Shown piece after piece: positions 54,250-64,000 of a DNA stretch of 64,000 bases; positions within the stretch are counted from its first letter, which is position 1; the number at the start of each line of letters is the position of its first letter. Where the stretch lies: contig OY829537.1 of assembly GCA_963691705.1 (NCBI GenBank), positions 64,952,304 to 65,016,303 of the forward strand, in the 5' to 3' direction. This DNA comes from Viola odorata (taxonomy: Eukaryota; Streptophyta; Magnoliopsida; Malpighiales; Violaceae). Made by a program: the position numbers and the translations under genes. The notes beneath the pieces are model-generated. The model worked only from the letters and a program-made list of their open reading frames with translations. It searched no databases and was not told the origin of the DNA.

Positions 54250-56684
54250 TGTTCTTTTCAATAATTCTCTTTTTCGTTAAATTCAACGTCTTGGGATACC
54301 TTTTCCCTATGAATTTACTATTTAATTGTCTCTTCATTTCAGGTGAAATGAGACTTGTAAACTTGGGGGCAAGCAAGTGAAGTGACGACCAAAAGAAGGT
54401 GTCGAAAAATGTCAAAGCTCATTTTTCAGGGAAGTTGTCCTTTTACATTTTTGCAATTTATGTTTTCACAATTTACATTTCAGGTGCAACGAGACTTCTA
54501 AATTTGGGGGCAAGCAAGTGGAGTGACGACCAAAAGAAGGTGTCGAAAAATGTCAAAGCTTATTTTTCAGGGAAGTTTGTCCTTTTACATTTTCGCAATT
54601 TCAGTTTCCGCAATTTACAATTTTTGCAAGTTACATTTCCACGATTTTTTTAAATTCCCACAATTTACGTTGTTACAAGAGTGTGTGCGACATGTCTGCT
54701 AAAATTCTTAGTTTTTGCAAGAAAAAACAAAACAAACAAAAAAATAGAAAAAAACAACAACTAAAATAAATATATATTGCTTGGCTTAAAAATCCTACGT
54801 TTTAACATCCCTTAGATCAAGCATATTCATCATTTTATTAATTCACGGAGAACTTGAGCGTTCTTTAGAAATTATATAAACATGCATGATTTTGTCTGTT
54901 AACTCTTATGTCCATGACGTGTTTAGACGTAAGCAATCACAAACATATCCCTGTGAGTATTTTGCGCCTTCGCGCCTTGTTTCTTTCATGAGTGTAAATG
55001 CTAAACTAGGTACTAGTTAGATTTGCATAATATCCATGGTACATGAACAATCAGACATGGGATAGCGGTAAGATGACATTGGACTTTGCTTTGCTCTTCT
55101 TCCACATTTTCTATTTTCAACCTTTTACCCTCAAACACATATTTTGTACACCATGTACGATTCTATTAAACACTCAAAACCAAGCCTCTTGTTCTCCTAA
55201 CCAAGTGAGTAGTGCTCGACTGAGACCGCTAAACTGGAGTACACATCAAGCAAGGGAATCACAAGGGAGCCCTTAGAGGATAGCTAACAAATCAACATCA
55301 AGAGAAGGCCAAATAAATCAAGACTTGGAAGCTTCTGCCAAAGACAGAGAGGATGACAGACCAAATAAAAAATTGTACTTGCTTTGCTTGCTCAATCAAA
55401 AAAAATCATCATCAATAAAAAAAAAAAACCATCAATCAAAAAGTGTTCACAAAAATATGTTCAAAGAACACAATCAACAAAGGCAACAGCAAAAGCAAGT
55501 ACAAAACAAAAAACGGCCAAATATCAATGGCAAAATGATCTCAAAAAGACAAGAGATTGTTCCCCGTGAATGTTGAAGAACTTGGGCAAAGAGCCCTCAA
55601 AACAAACCAGAAGGAACATCTACAGAAAAGATTCAAGAATTTGTGCACTTTGCTTTCACCACGATCAAATCATTGAGCATCGTTCACCACAATTTGACTT
55701 CATAACAATCAGTCGTCGAGCACGAGCCTTTTGCAAAAAGAAAACACAAACACAACACTCTTCTTCTACAAAATCCTCCCTTTTTCCTCCCTCGCAAAGT
55801 CCTTTCGATTATTAGTAGACCCATGCATGTGCATCTCCATTTAAAGTCTATTCACTCGGATTGACATTGCAAATTTAATTTTTGTGCTAGGTTTATTGCA
55901 TTTTTAGGAGTGTAAATACATAGCCTTATTTTTTGAGCGTGAGCGCAAACACTAATATTTGGTGAGGATTGCTTACAGCTGCATGCCATGGAAAAGTCTT
56001 GTCCTTGAGGTCGTTATTTCCTGAACAAGACGTAGACGTTATCTAGACTTGAATCAATCATGTTCATATAACGAAAATTGGACAAACATTTAATCCAAAA
56101 CAAAAACAAATGCTTGAATTTATTTTCTTAAAATAAAGAAATCATTTTCAAACAAAAACTTGGGGGCAAGCCATGGGTTAAATGTAGGAATACATGATAT
56201 TTCTCACATTATCAATTGCTCTTTCCTTTTTCTATCTGTTGCTACTTTGTGTTTCCTTCCTTCCTATTTACAAGATACAGATACGCTTTGATGGAACCAC
56301 ACCAACATTGGGTCTTCGATGTAACATCGTTGTAATGCCCTCACCTTGGATTTTCATTAAAATCCAATCAACAAACGAATGGAGAACGTTACCACTCCCA
56401 AGTCAAATTTATGTGGCGGATCACGCTCCCTCACATTCAAATCAACTTCAGTTCACACGTCACCACCGATTTCATTAAAGCAAGGTCCAAATCAAGTTGT
56501 GAAGAGCGGAATGGCCGTCCAAGACAACCACCACAATTCACATTAAGCCATCAGAATGCTCAAGCAAAGGTACGTTGCCCTGAACCAAAGGTACGTCCCA
56601 AACTCTCATTTACCTTTTTGTCAAAACGTATGAAGTACGAGTGCTACCCTCACTTCATATAATCCTACATTTCTGCAAAATCTC

Positions 56685-56905
56685 CTCCTTGAGCGACTAC
56701 ATTTATGCAAAATCTCCTCCTTGAGCGACTACCTTTTTGCCAACCAAAATCTCCTCCTTGAGCGACTACCTTTCTACCAACCAAAATCTCCTCCTTGAGC
56801 GACTACATTTCTGCAAAATCTCCTCCTTGAGCGACTACCTTTTTGCCAACCAAAATCTCCTCCTTGAGCGACTACATTTCTGCATAATCTCCTCCTTGAG
56901 AGACC
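56685..56905 (+). repeat. ~37-bp repeats, 3' region of element B
   Basis: Six or so units 'AATCTCCTCCTTGAGCGACTAC' (shown as AATCTCCTCC and TTGAGCGACTAC) with variable ends 'CTTTTTGCCAACCAA' or 'ATTTCTGCA'. Two single relatives occur in A at 19098-19165, just before its 53-bp array, so the two elements expanded different units at the same place. Confidence 0.8.
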
Positions 56906-57086
56906 ATGTCTTTACATAATTCTACATTTCTGCATAATTATTACTTGAAACGATTACCTTTCAATTCATGCATAATCTCACACCTCAACCAGTTATGATG
57001 TAATTCAAAACATGGTAAAAAACTGGGGCAACCGTCTTCACTGCTAATCAAAAATTTCAGTTACACTGTATTTTTTATCAGACAGT

Positions 57087-57100
57087 AAAGAGGGGGCAAC
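57087..57100 (+). other. Polypurine tract of element B
   Basis: AAAGAGGGGG (57087-57096) followed by CAAC and the 3' LTR, the same as in A. An imperfect stem with the sequence from 57030 includes it. Confidence 0.7.
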
Positions 57101-60100
57101 TGTTGCTACCCAAATTTTGACTTACGTCGTAACTTTTTTCGTTTCATTGCACGTCACATTAATAGCACGTTTACGTCAAATTTCAATCAATTATTTGATC
57201 AAGGACTATTTGTTTTAATGTTTCACGTCATTTCACACCTTTTGAATTTTTCGTATTTTTCTCGTATTTTCGACTAAAATCGTATTTTTCGGTTTTCGTC
57301 AACGCATTTACGTATATTTATGTTTATCGCATTTAATAGCTCGTCTAGGTCAAATTCCTATTGATTCTTGGACCCAGGCTAGTTTGTTTAAAATTCCTTG
57401 TCATTTCGTGTCTTTTTAGTTTTTCGTATTTTTAACTGTCTTTTTGCGAACTTCTTTCGATCCCGAGTAAGTTTCCCAGGACCGAGGGTCGAACGCGTTA
57501 TTTCTTTATTTGATAATTACGTGCTAATTTTCTATTTCACGCCACCGCGTTCAGTTTCGTTCAATTTATGTCGTAAGGACATTTATTTTGCGCACGAACG
57601 TTTTGACACTTCCGAAAGAGAAAATAAATACGTTAAATCAACTTTCGCATTTCTTCACTGTATATTAGTTTTCTTGCCTTATTTTTCTACATATAGTTGT
57701 ACCCTCACCTCGGATTTATTTTCATTTTCGAGCGATTTCGCTCGTGCCAAAAATATCCCGTTCGTGCCCGAAGATGAGATAAACTCTACATAAATGCCAT
57801 TTAATTCATTCTCATCCTCCAACTCACTGCCAACTCATTTTAGATCATCACAACCTCCCATCTGATCACTCTTGGCCACATGATTTAGCTTGCTCATCAC
57901 CCAACCACACAATCAACCCCGGCCACACAACCGATCCGGCCAACCCCGACCACACACACAACCGACTTCATTCAAATTTCCTTCTCTATAAATAGCAAGC
58001 TTCATCCAACAAATCAAGGGCACCAAATCCTCCTCTTAATCTCTATTTCTTGCACTACCTTCTTGGCAAATTGCTCTCCCGGAAAGGTAAGCTACCTCTC
58101 TCTCTCTAGTTTCTTTAATTTTTGTTTTTCATTGTAATGCATGAATAAATTGTAAAAACTTGCATGATATGCTTAGTTTTCATGTTAGTAAGGCTTTCCT
58201 TGCCTCAATTTAATTGCATGATGCTTTGAGTAATTAATGACTATATATGCGTATTAATTAAACTTGTCTTTCCATGCAAAATTGCCCTCGTTATGGACTT
58301 GTTTTTCTTGCTGTTTTGCTACCTTAATTATTGCATCCATTTTGGGTAAGAATGGTGGAAGTCTAAAACTTGAGTTTTGGCCATGGTGGCCGGCTTGGTT
58401 GGAGAAGAAGAAGGAAGAAGGTGAGTGATGGCGGGAAAGGTAAGAAAGAAAGAATGGTGGTGGGCTTTGGCCCATTCTTGTTTTAAAAATTAAAATTTGT
58501 GCTTGGCTTGTGCCAAGCCCATTTTTTAATGTCCAAATTTCCAACGTGGGACCCGTTCATTTATTTTTCGTCAATTATGTAAAATATCCGTATGCTTTAT
58601 TTAAATCGTATGAAATATTCGTGTTCCTTTTCGTATATAACATGGATAATTTGTTTCGTATGCATCATGTTTTTATTTAATTTGTATGCTTATATGTGTT
58701 ATTTGATTAAATGTATGCGTGTATGTACTTAATTAAGTGAGTACATGATTAAATGATATACGCTTATGTGATACTTAATTAATAGAGTGCATGATTAAAT
58801 GATATATGCTTACGTGATACTTAATTAATTAAATGCATGATTAGATGATATGCTTATATATGTTAATTTATCTAAGTGCATGATTAGATGATGTGTTCAT
58901 TCCATGTGTTAATTAATTGAATGTGTGCAGGGTTTAAAGGAGGTGTTCATGCCATGCCTTATTTTAATTAATTGCTTACATGTTATAAATAATTTATTTC
59001 GTATATTCCATGTATAATTTATTTCGTATATGCCATGTATAATTTATTTTGTATATGCCATAAATAATTTATTTCTTATATGCCACGTATAATTTATTTC
59101 GTATATGCCATGTATAATTTATTTCGTATATGCCATGTATAATTTATTTCGTATGTATAATTTATTTCGCATATGCCATGTATAATTTATTTCGTATATG
59201 CCATGTATAATTTATTTCGTATGTATAATTTATTTCGCATATGCCATGTATAATTTATTTCGTATATGCCATGTATAATTTATTTCGTATATGCCATGTA
59301 TAATTTGTTTCGTATATGCCATGTATAATTTGTTTCGTATATGCCATGAATAATTTTCATACTAATATGTCATGAATAATTTGTATGCTTGTATGCCATG
59401 ATGTAAATGTTGTGTTTATGCCATGTTTAATTAAATTATTGCATGATTTAAATAATGTGTTTATGCCATGTTAATTAAATACTTGTATGATTTAAATAAT
59501 GTGTTTAGGCCATGTTTAATTAAATGTTTGTATGATAATAATGATTATGCCATGTTTAATTAAATGCTTGTATGATAATAATGATTATGCCATGTTTTAA
59601 GTGCACATATGAAATAAATTGCTTATTCCTTCATCATGTTTATTTAAATATTTATTCGTCATAACAAATGTTGTATGTGCTCTTTATTATTTATTTATTT
59701 TTGAAAATGTTGCTAACACTCTCATTTTGCAAGGAAGATCAAGATCACGCAACGCAAGTAAGTCTTTATTCTAAGTCTCTTTTATTTATTCAATGTTTTC
59801 CGCAAATATTATTCATACATCTAGTGTTTAGAAATGTTAAATCGTATGCATGATAAAATCAACTCACATGCTTACATGTTTAAATCACTTGCTTTATACA
59901 ATGAAATTAATTGCTATATATTGATATGTGAGCATGGTGGCTTCAAATCCCACACGGTTATTTGCATTCACGAAACATACGATGTTAGTATTATCCATGT
60001 TAGGATCACTTAGTAATTAATTAATTAATCATGCATGACCCGATGATAAAAAGGGGGGAACGTCCGCTCTAGCATAACGAACAAACGGTAACCCCGTCCT

Positions 60101-60585
60101 TCGTGTCCCGATCGAAAATAACATGTCCCTACGAAAATGCTAAGATGTAACGTCACCTTTGAGGGCCAAATCACGTCAAAAATGTTTAAATAATCGGAAA
60201 GTGTCCCAATTCGGTAAGCGGACTCTGTTGACATGATTCAATCATTGGCCTATGTAAATGATTGGAAAGTGACTTGAGTTCGTGGGAAGAATTGGTTGAC
60301 ATGCTTCGATCATTAAACCAATCTTTGTATATCAAAACTGTTTTCAAACACCTTTTTACCGGTAATCTTATAAGGGTGTGACTTGGGTGCCTAACACCTT
60401 CCAAAGTCCACAATACGACCTCGAACCTTTATTCAATGGTTTAGACCAAGCTTTAGTTTTTTTATTTTATGCCATGACATTAGGTTACCTAAACCTTAGA
60501 AAATAGGGTGGCGACTTCATTGTATTATGGGAAGCATCCGTCCCAAACCTTAAACTCATTTTTCAACGAAAAATGGGGTGCGACA
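57101..60585 (+). repeat. Element B 3' LTR (3485 bp)
   Basis: Uninterrupted copy. TATA box at 57987-57994, 25-bp repeats at 58988-59345, end GGTGCGACA before the CTTTC duplication. A site like the D insertion point ('GTATGATAATAATGATTATG') is intact here near 59531, which confirms the ATAAT target. Confidence 0.93.
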
Positions 60586-60590
60586 CTTTC

Positions 60591-61048
60591 ATTTTCAAAG
60601 AATTAGTTTACTGTTTTCTGAATTAAAAACTAATAAACTTTTTGATTTATATGAATTAAGAACAAAACTATCTTCTAAATGTGATGATATTCAAAAATCC
60701 TATATTGAAAACCTTTATAATGAAATAATGGGTGAAAGTATAATTCCAATCACTAATTCTGAAACTCCTTTATGGAATGAAGATTTAATAAAAATTGAAC
60801 TTTTCACAAATATGATAGAAGCCACAAATAAAACTATTCAAACTATTATGCATACAATTAATCAGTATGAAGAAAACGTTGAGAGCCAGAAAAAGAAACA
60901 GAAGATGGAAAAGTATAAAAAATTAAAAGAAATCATCACTAATCCAACTACTACCATGAATCCAACCAACCTCACTTCAACTTCGCTTGAACTATTGCTT
61001 GAACTACCTCCAAATCTGATCTTCCCTATACGAGCAGGGTCCAACTGA
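60591..61048 (+). pseudogene. Viral ORF1, remainder (left copy)
   Basis: Continues ORF1 after element B. Compared with the inverted copy it lacks one T in the run near 60613, so the first codons are out of frame with the rest, which stays open to TGA 61046-61048. The product is rich in Lys, Glu and Asn, predicted helical with a coiled-coil segment (about 60855-60935). Confidence 0.7.
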
Positions 61049-61051
61049 TAA

Positions 61052-61121
61052 ATGATCGAAGAAACTAATAAAGTTATAAACACTCCTATCTCTCCACCTA
61101 ATCAACATGAACATGAACAAC
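61052..61121 (+). pseudogene. Start of viral ORF2 (left copy), cut at the inverted-repeat junction
   Basis: ATG three bases after the ORF1 stop (TGATAAATGA), with protein beginning MIEETNKVINTPISPP. In badna-like viruses ORF1 and ORF2 abut in this way. The copy ends at the repeat junction. Confidence 0.5.
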
Positions 61122-61158
61122 TACTTCCCTCATCTTCAACTCTGTCATGTTCATGTTG
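61122..61158. other. 37-bp spacer of the viral inverted repeat
   Basis: Unpaired centre between the left arm (ending 61121) and right arm (starting 61159). It includes part of the ORF2 sequence and a CATGTTCATG-type repeat also present in the arms, which might have helped the fold-back join. Confidence 0.8.
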
Positions 61159-61231
61159 GTTGTTCATGTTCATGTTGATTAGGTGGAGAGATAGGAGTGT
61201 TTATAACTTTATTAGTTTCTTCGATCATTTA

Positions 61232-61699
61232 TCAGTTGGACCCTGCTCGTATAGGGAAGATCAGATTTGGAGGTAGTTCAAGCGATAGTTCAAGCGAAGT
61301 TGAAGTGAGGTTGGTTGGATTCATGGTAGTAGTTGGATTAGTGATGATTTCTTTTAATTTTTTATACTTTTCCATCTTCTGTTTCTTTTTTTGGCTCTCA
61401 ACGTTTTCTTCATACTGATTAATTGTATGCATAATAGTTTGAATAGTTTTATTTGTGGCTTCTATCATATTTGTGAAAAGTTCAATTTTTATTAAATCTT
61501 CATTCCATAAAGGAGTTTCAGAATTAGTGATTGGAATTATACTTTCACCCATTATTTCATTATAAAGGTTTTCAATATAGGATTTTTGAATATCATCACA
61601 TTTAGAAGATAGTTCTGTTCTTAATTCATATAAATCAGAAAGTTTATTATTTTTTAATTCAGAAAAACAGTAAGCTAATTCTTTGAAAATGAAAGACAT
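61232..61699 (-). CDS. Viral ORF1, intact (right copy, 155 aa)
   Basis: ATG at 61697-61699 to stop 61232. The sequence is unbroken here, whereas the left copy is split by element B and frameshifted. Lys/Glu/Asn-rich with a predicted helical segment (YEENVESQKKKQKMEKYKKLK) and a Thr/Ser/Leu-rich tail. It is the first ORF after the promoter, where badna-like viruses have a small ORF1 of uncertain, possibly virion-linked, function. The short leader of about 100 bases from TATA to ATG is unusual for this family, whose leaders are generally long. Confidence 0.6.
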   Translation of the reverse strand: MSFIFKELAYCFSELKNNKLSDLYELRTELSSKCDDIQKSYIENLYNEIMGESIIPITNSETPLWNEDLIKIELFTNMIEATNKTIQTIMHTINQYEENVESQKKKQKMEKYKKLKEIITNPTTTMNPTNLTSTSLELSLELPPNLIFPIRAGSN

Positions 61700-62210
61700 T
61701 TTTGAAAGGGAAAACTTACAAAGAGAAACTTTTAAGCTTTTATTGCGTTGAGAGATTCTTGTACAGGTGATAGTTGTTTAGATCCAACTGAGGGAAAACC
61801 CCTCTATTTATAGGGAAATTTTTACAAAGTTTAGAGATAAAAGTTGACAGATTCTACATTCTTCGAAGTTCGCCTTTTTTGGATATTGCTTTGCAGTTGT
61901 ATTTCGTCTGGCTTGTTGGTTGCTGAGGTGTCTGGGAGATTTGGCTGATTGATGCATGTTTTTCCATGTGGCTTGCGTTCTTCGTTGATGATAAAGCTTC
62001 AGTTTGATGAGGTGTGTCTTTATTTTGTCTGATAGAGTTGGTTTTCTGCACGTGTCTGGCCATCTGTCTTGCTTTGTCCATATGTAGGATTTTTTGAATT
62101 TCTGTCTTCTCTAGATGATATGTGTGCGTGCTGAGTTACTTGTTTGTTATCGGCTACTGTAAGGTTTTTCATTTTTTTATTTATTTATTTTATTTATTTA
62201 TTTTTTATCT
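61700..62210 (-). promoter_or_regulatory. Viral promoter and leader (right copy)
   Basis: On the minus strand TATAAATA (61805-61812) and AATAAA (61739-61744), in the same arrangement as the left copy. Both promoters point towards the junction, so each would transcribe across the 37-bp centre into the other arm. Confidence 0.7.
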
Positions 62211-62233
62211 CTGGAGAGACATTTATTTTTATT

Positions 62234-63511
62234 TTATTTTAAATCTGGATATAATTCTGCCATCATGTCTTGATCATAATCTGAATCAGAGTTTTGAGGA
62301 GTTGCTGATGATGCTGCGTCGTTTGCATCTAGTTGAGAAAGTGTTTCTTTTAATTTTTTCTTGTATTCATCTTTGGATGAAGCTGTTGCTAGGTTTGCTT
62401 GTAACTGTTTTTTGGATGAGAGAAATATAGATGGTGGTAAATGAGTAGGGTTGGTAATTGTGGTTTCTGCTAGTTTGTGTAATACAGTGTTTTTACATGC
62501 TTGTTCTTGTGGAAATTTTTTCCACCATTTTACTTTCCATCGTTTTGTCAATATGGGGGGTTCTGTGGCAGTGTGGTCAACTATGTCAAAATCCCAGTAG
62601 ATGATCTAGGGTATTTTGAACATGAGAGTGAATGACATCAATTTAGGTATAGTTTGAGGGTGATAATTTTTTTGAAAGGTTTCAAATCCTTCACTGACTG
62701 TTGGAGGATATGCAAGTTCTGATGCTCTGAAGTATTTCCACCATTGGTAAAACCAATGAGGGATTTTTTGTGGTATATCATTATGGAAATGAAAGAACCA
62801 GGAGTGATGGTAGTTTGAATATAGGAAGGCGTGTTGCCATGCTTTTTGGTAGTCATGATAATTAAATCTTGTTGGCCGAAAGGGATAGGAAAAGGTTTTT
62901 TCAGTGTAGGGATTTAATTCCCAGTCAGATAAGGTTAACACTTTTAGGATTTTACATTTGGAATAAGAGTATTTGCCAGGATATCTTGGATCTTCAACAT
63001 GAACTATTTCAACCGAATCTGTGTCTACAAGAATGAACTCATAAAATATTCTGGTTTTTTCTAGGGAGTCTGGGATGAATAGAAAGTCTTTTGGAAATAT
63101 ATTGGATACAATGGTTTTAAGTTCATTTTCATGTTCTGGCTCAATATAGCTGACACTTTTGACGAATGGTTTAGTTATTGGGCCTTGTGGTGATTTTGTT
63201 TGGGATGGTTTAGTATGATGAGTTCCAAGAAGTGTGTAAGAAGGTCTACTGGTTACTGAAGCAGGGGAGTTTTGAGGCTGAACCTGTAATGCTTGGAGGT
63301 AATTTGGAGCATATTTTTGATTTTGTGGTGGTTGTGGTAATCGAAAGGGATTTGAAGTTACTAATTGTGAATTAACAGTTTTGGATGAACTGGATCTGAG
63401 TGGTTCATATTTGTTAGGAGTAGTTGGTATATTCATGGCATAGGATGATTTGGTTTTTCTATTGCATTCTTTTTGTGTTGCCATTACTGCTTTTCCTTTT
63501 TGTGAAGTCAT
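62234..63511 (-). pseudogene. Viral downstream ORF (right copy), one stop
   Basis: ATG 63511 overlaps the polymerase stop, with 301 codons open to TAG 62606-62608. The same frame then continues (KRWKVKWWKKFPQEQ) to 62234. Both stops private to the left copy (at 8935, 9181) are sense codons here. The N-terminal part is basic and Ser/Thr/Pro-rich. The middle has IPHWFYQWWKYFRAS. It may represent two proteins or one read through a leaky TAG; a CTAG context follows CCC. No homology-based function can be given. Confidence 0.65.
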
Positions 63512-64000
63512 TGAATCTTTCCCTGTAAAAATTCTCGAGATAAGAAATCAGGTAAAGAGTTATTTTCTCCTTTTATAAATTCAATTTCAAAATCAAAGTT
63601 TGATAATAAAGCTTGCCATCGGGCAAAGATTTGTTTAGAAACTATATTTTGAACATCTTTTTCTAAAATATATTTTGCACTTTTACAATCAATTCTTAAT
63701 AAGAATTTTTTATTGAATAAGTCATCTTGGAAATTAAATATGCATAATACTATAGATAAAATTTCTTTTTTAATTGTTGAATAATTCTTTTGTGAAGCAA
63801 TCCATATTCCTGAACAATATCTAATTAATTGTTCTTTTTCATGTTCCTTTTGTTTTAATATTCCTCCATAACCGATATCAGATGCGTCTGTTTCTACTAT
63901 TAGATCAGCTAAAGGGTTAGGGATTCCCAAACAGGGAAGGTTTTTAATTTTTTCTTTAATATTTTTAACAATAAGTGTCATATTTTCATTCCATGCTGGA
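63508..64000 (-). CDS. Viral RNase H, C-terminal end of polyprotein (right copy, partial)
   Basis: Corresponds to 8221-8713. Contains TDASDIGYGGIL, KKEILSIVLCIF, RIDCKSAKYIL and DFLSREF with the acidic residues of RNase H. Open to the window edge; the RT lies outside. Confidence 0.85.
   Translation of the reverse strand, partial: PAWNENMTLIVKNIKEKIKNLPCLGIPNPLADLIVETDASDIGYGGILKQKEHEKEQLIRYCSGIWIASQKNYSTIKKEILSIVLCIFNFQDDLFNKKFLLRIDCKSAKYILEKDVQNIVSKQIFARWQALLSNFDFEIEFIKGENNSLPDFLSREFLQGKIQ

Larger units (their letters stand above)
53466..57086 (+). other. Element B region downstream of gag, non-coding
   Basis: No pol sequence recognised. Contains three units of about 91 bp ('TGTTTTGTTGTCTTTTATAGG' cores at 53577, 53668 and 53760), the hairpin pair (54200-54249), two copies of 'GAGACTT.TAAA.TTGGGGGCAAG' (54349, 54490), A-rich sequence (54720-54770, 55380-55520), and 'CTCCTCCTTGAGCGACTAC' repeats (56685-56905). 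Confidence 0.6.
25417..60585 (+). mobile_element. Element B: non-autonomous Ogre/Tat-like element, interrupted by D
   Basis: LTRs start TGTTGCTACCC and end GGTGCGACA, flanked by the 5-bp duplication CTTTC (25412-25416, 60586-60590). Without D and its target duplication the element is about 19.2 kb. Primer site, leader dyad, damaged gag, hairpin pair and polypurine tract are collinear with element A, so both belong to one lineage with different LTR families. No pol domains were found. A 5.6-kb tandem array fills the region before gag. Confidence 0.9.
3300..61121 (+). mobile_element. Endogenous caulimovirid, left (+) copy, interrupted by A and B
   Basis: Viral DNA occupies about 3300-9337, 24231-25416 and 60591-61121. 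The rest is element A (9338-24225) and element B (25417-60585), plus their duplicated target bases. In order: movement protein, capsid with CCHC knuckle, aspartic protease, reverse transcriptase, RNase H, a downstream ORF, promoter with TATA and poly(A) signal, ORF1, start of ORF2. The copy is circularly permuted relative to a transcript, since the promoter lies inside. Its composition is strongly AT-rich, unlike the flanking elements. Many nonsense codons show it is a relic. The gene order (small ORFs, polyprotein, one downstream ORF) is most like badna/tungro-type genomes; the genus is not assigned. Confidence 0.9.
61159..64000 (-). mobile_element. Endogenous caulimovirid, right (-) copy, runs off the window
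   Basis: Reverse complement of the left copy from 61121 back through 60591, 25416-24231 and 9337-8221. The window end corresponds to 8221. Arm lengths without the transposons are nearly equal (2834 and 2842 bases), so only a few small indels separate them. It has no transposon insertions and fewer stops than the left copy. Confidence 0.93.

Overview
This is plant nuclear DNA made almost entirely of nested retroelements. I see no intact host gene. Long Ty3/gypsy elements with 3.4-3.8 kb LTRs, an endogenous pararetrovirus (family Caulimoviridae) and a Tat-type Ty3/gypsy element with a second RNase H all point to a flowering plant; the species cannot be told from the sequence.

Layout. (1) 1-2753: right part of an LTR plus a short internal remnant of a truncated Ogre/Tat-like element (called C). 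(2) 2754-3235: unclear sequence, perhaps including the end of a small viral ORF. (3) 3319-61121: a + strand copy of a caulimovirid (movement protein, capsid/CCHC, aspartic protease, reverse transcriptase and RNase H, a downstream ORF, promoter/leader, small ORF1 and the start of ORF2). It is split by two insertions. (4) 9338-24225: element A, 14.9 kb, TSD CTATC, inserted in the viral downstream ORF; it carries an intact gag and no pol. (5) 25417-60585: element B, TSD CTTTC, inserted three codons into viral ORF1; it has a damaged gag lacking its capsid core and a 5.6 kb tandem array. (6) 27756-43679: element D, 15.9 kb, TSD ATAAT, minus strand, inserted in the 5' LTR of B. D carries gag-pro-RT-RNase H-second RNase H-integrase and, on the opposite strand, four further genes. 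(7) 61159-64000: a second copy of the viral sequence in inverted orientation, separated from the first by 37 bp. It mirrors the left copy base for base out to the window edge (64000 pairs with 8221).

Order of events. The virus integrated first and became an inverted repeat. B and A then inserted into the left arm, and D inserted into B. By eye the LTR pairs differ least in A and by about 3% in D, so A looks youngest. Each level has a clean 5-bp target duplication.

Points of most interest: the head-to-head viral inverted repeat, which could form dsRNA; the four-gene antisense cassette in D, with two spliced paralogous genes; a conserved pair of RNA hairpins and a leader palindrome shared by non-autonomous elements A and B (partly C); and a 613-614 bp higher-order repeat array inside B. 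Most viral and gag-pol frames carry nonsense codons, so nearly everything is a relic; gag of A and two small antisense genes of D are uninterrupted.
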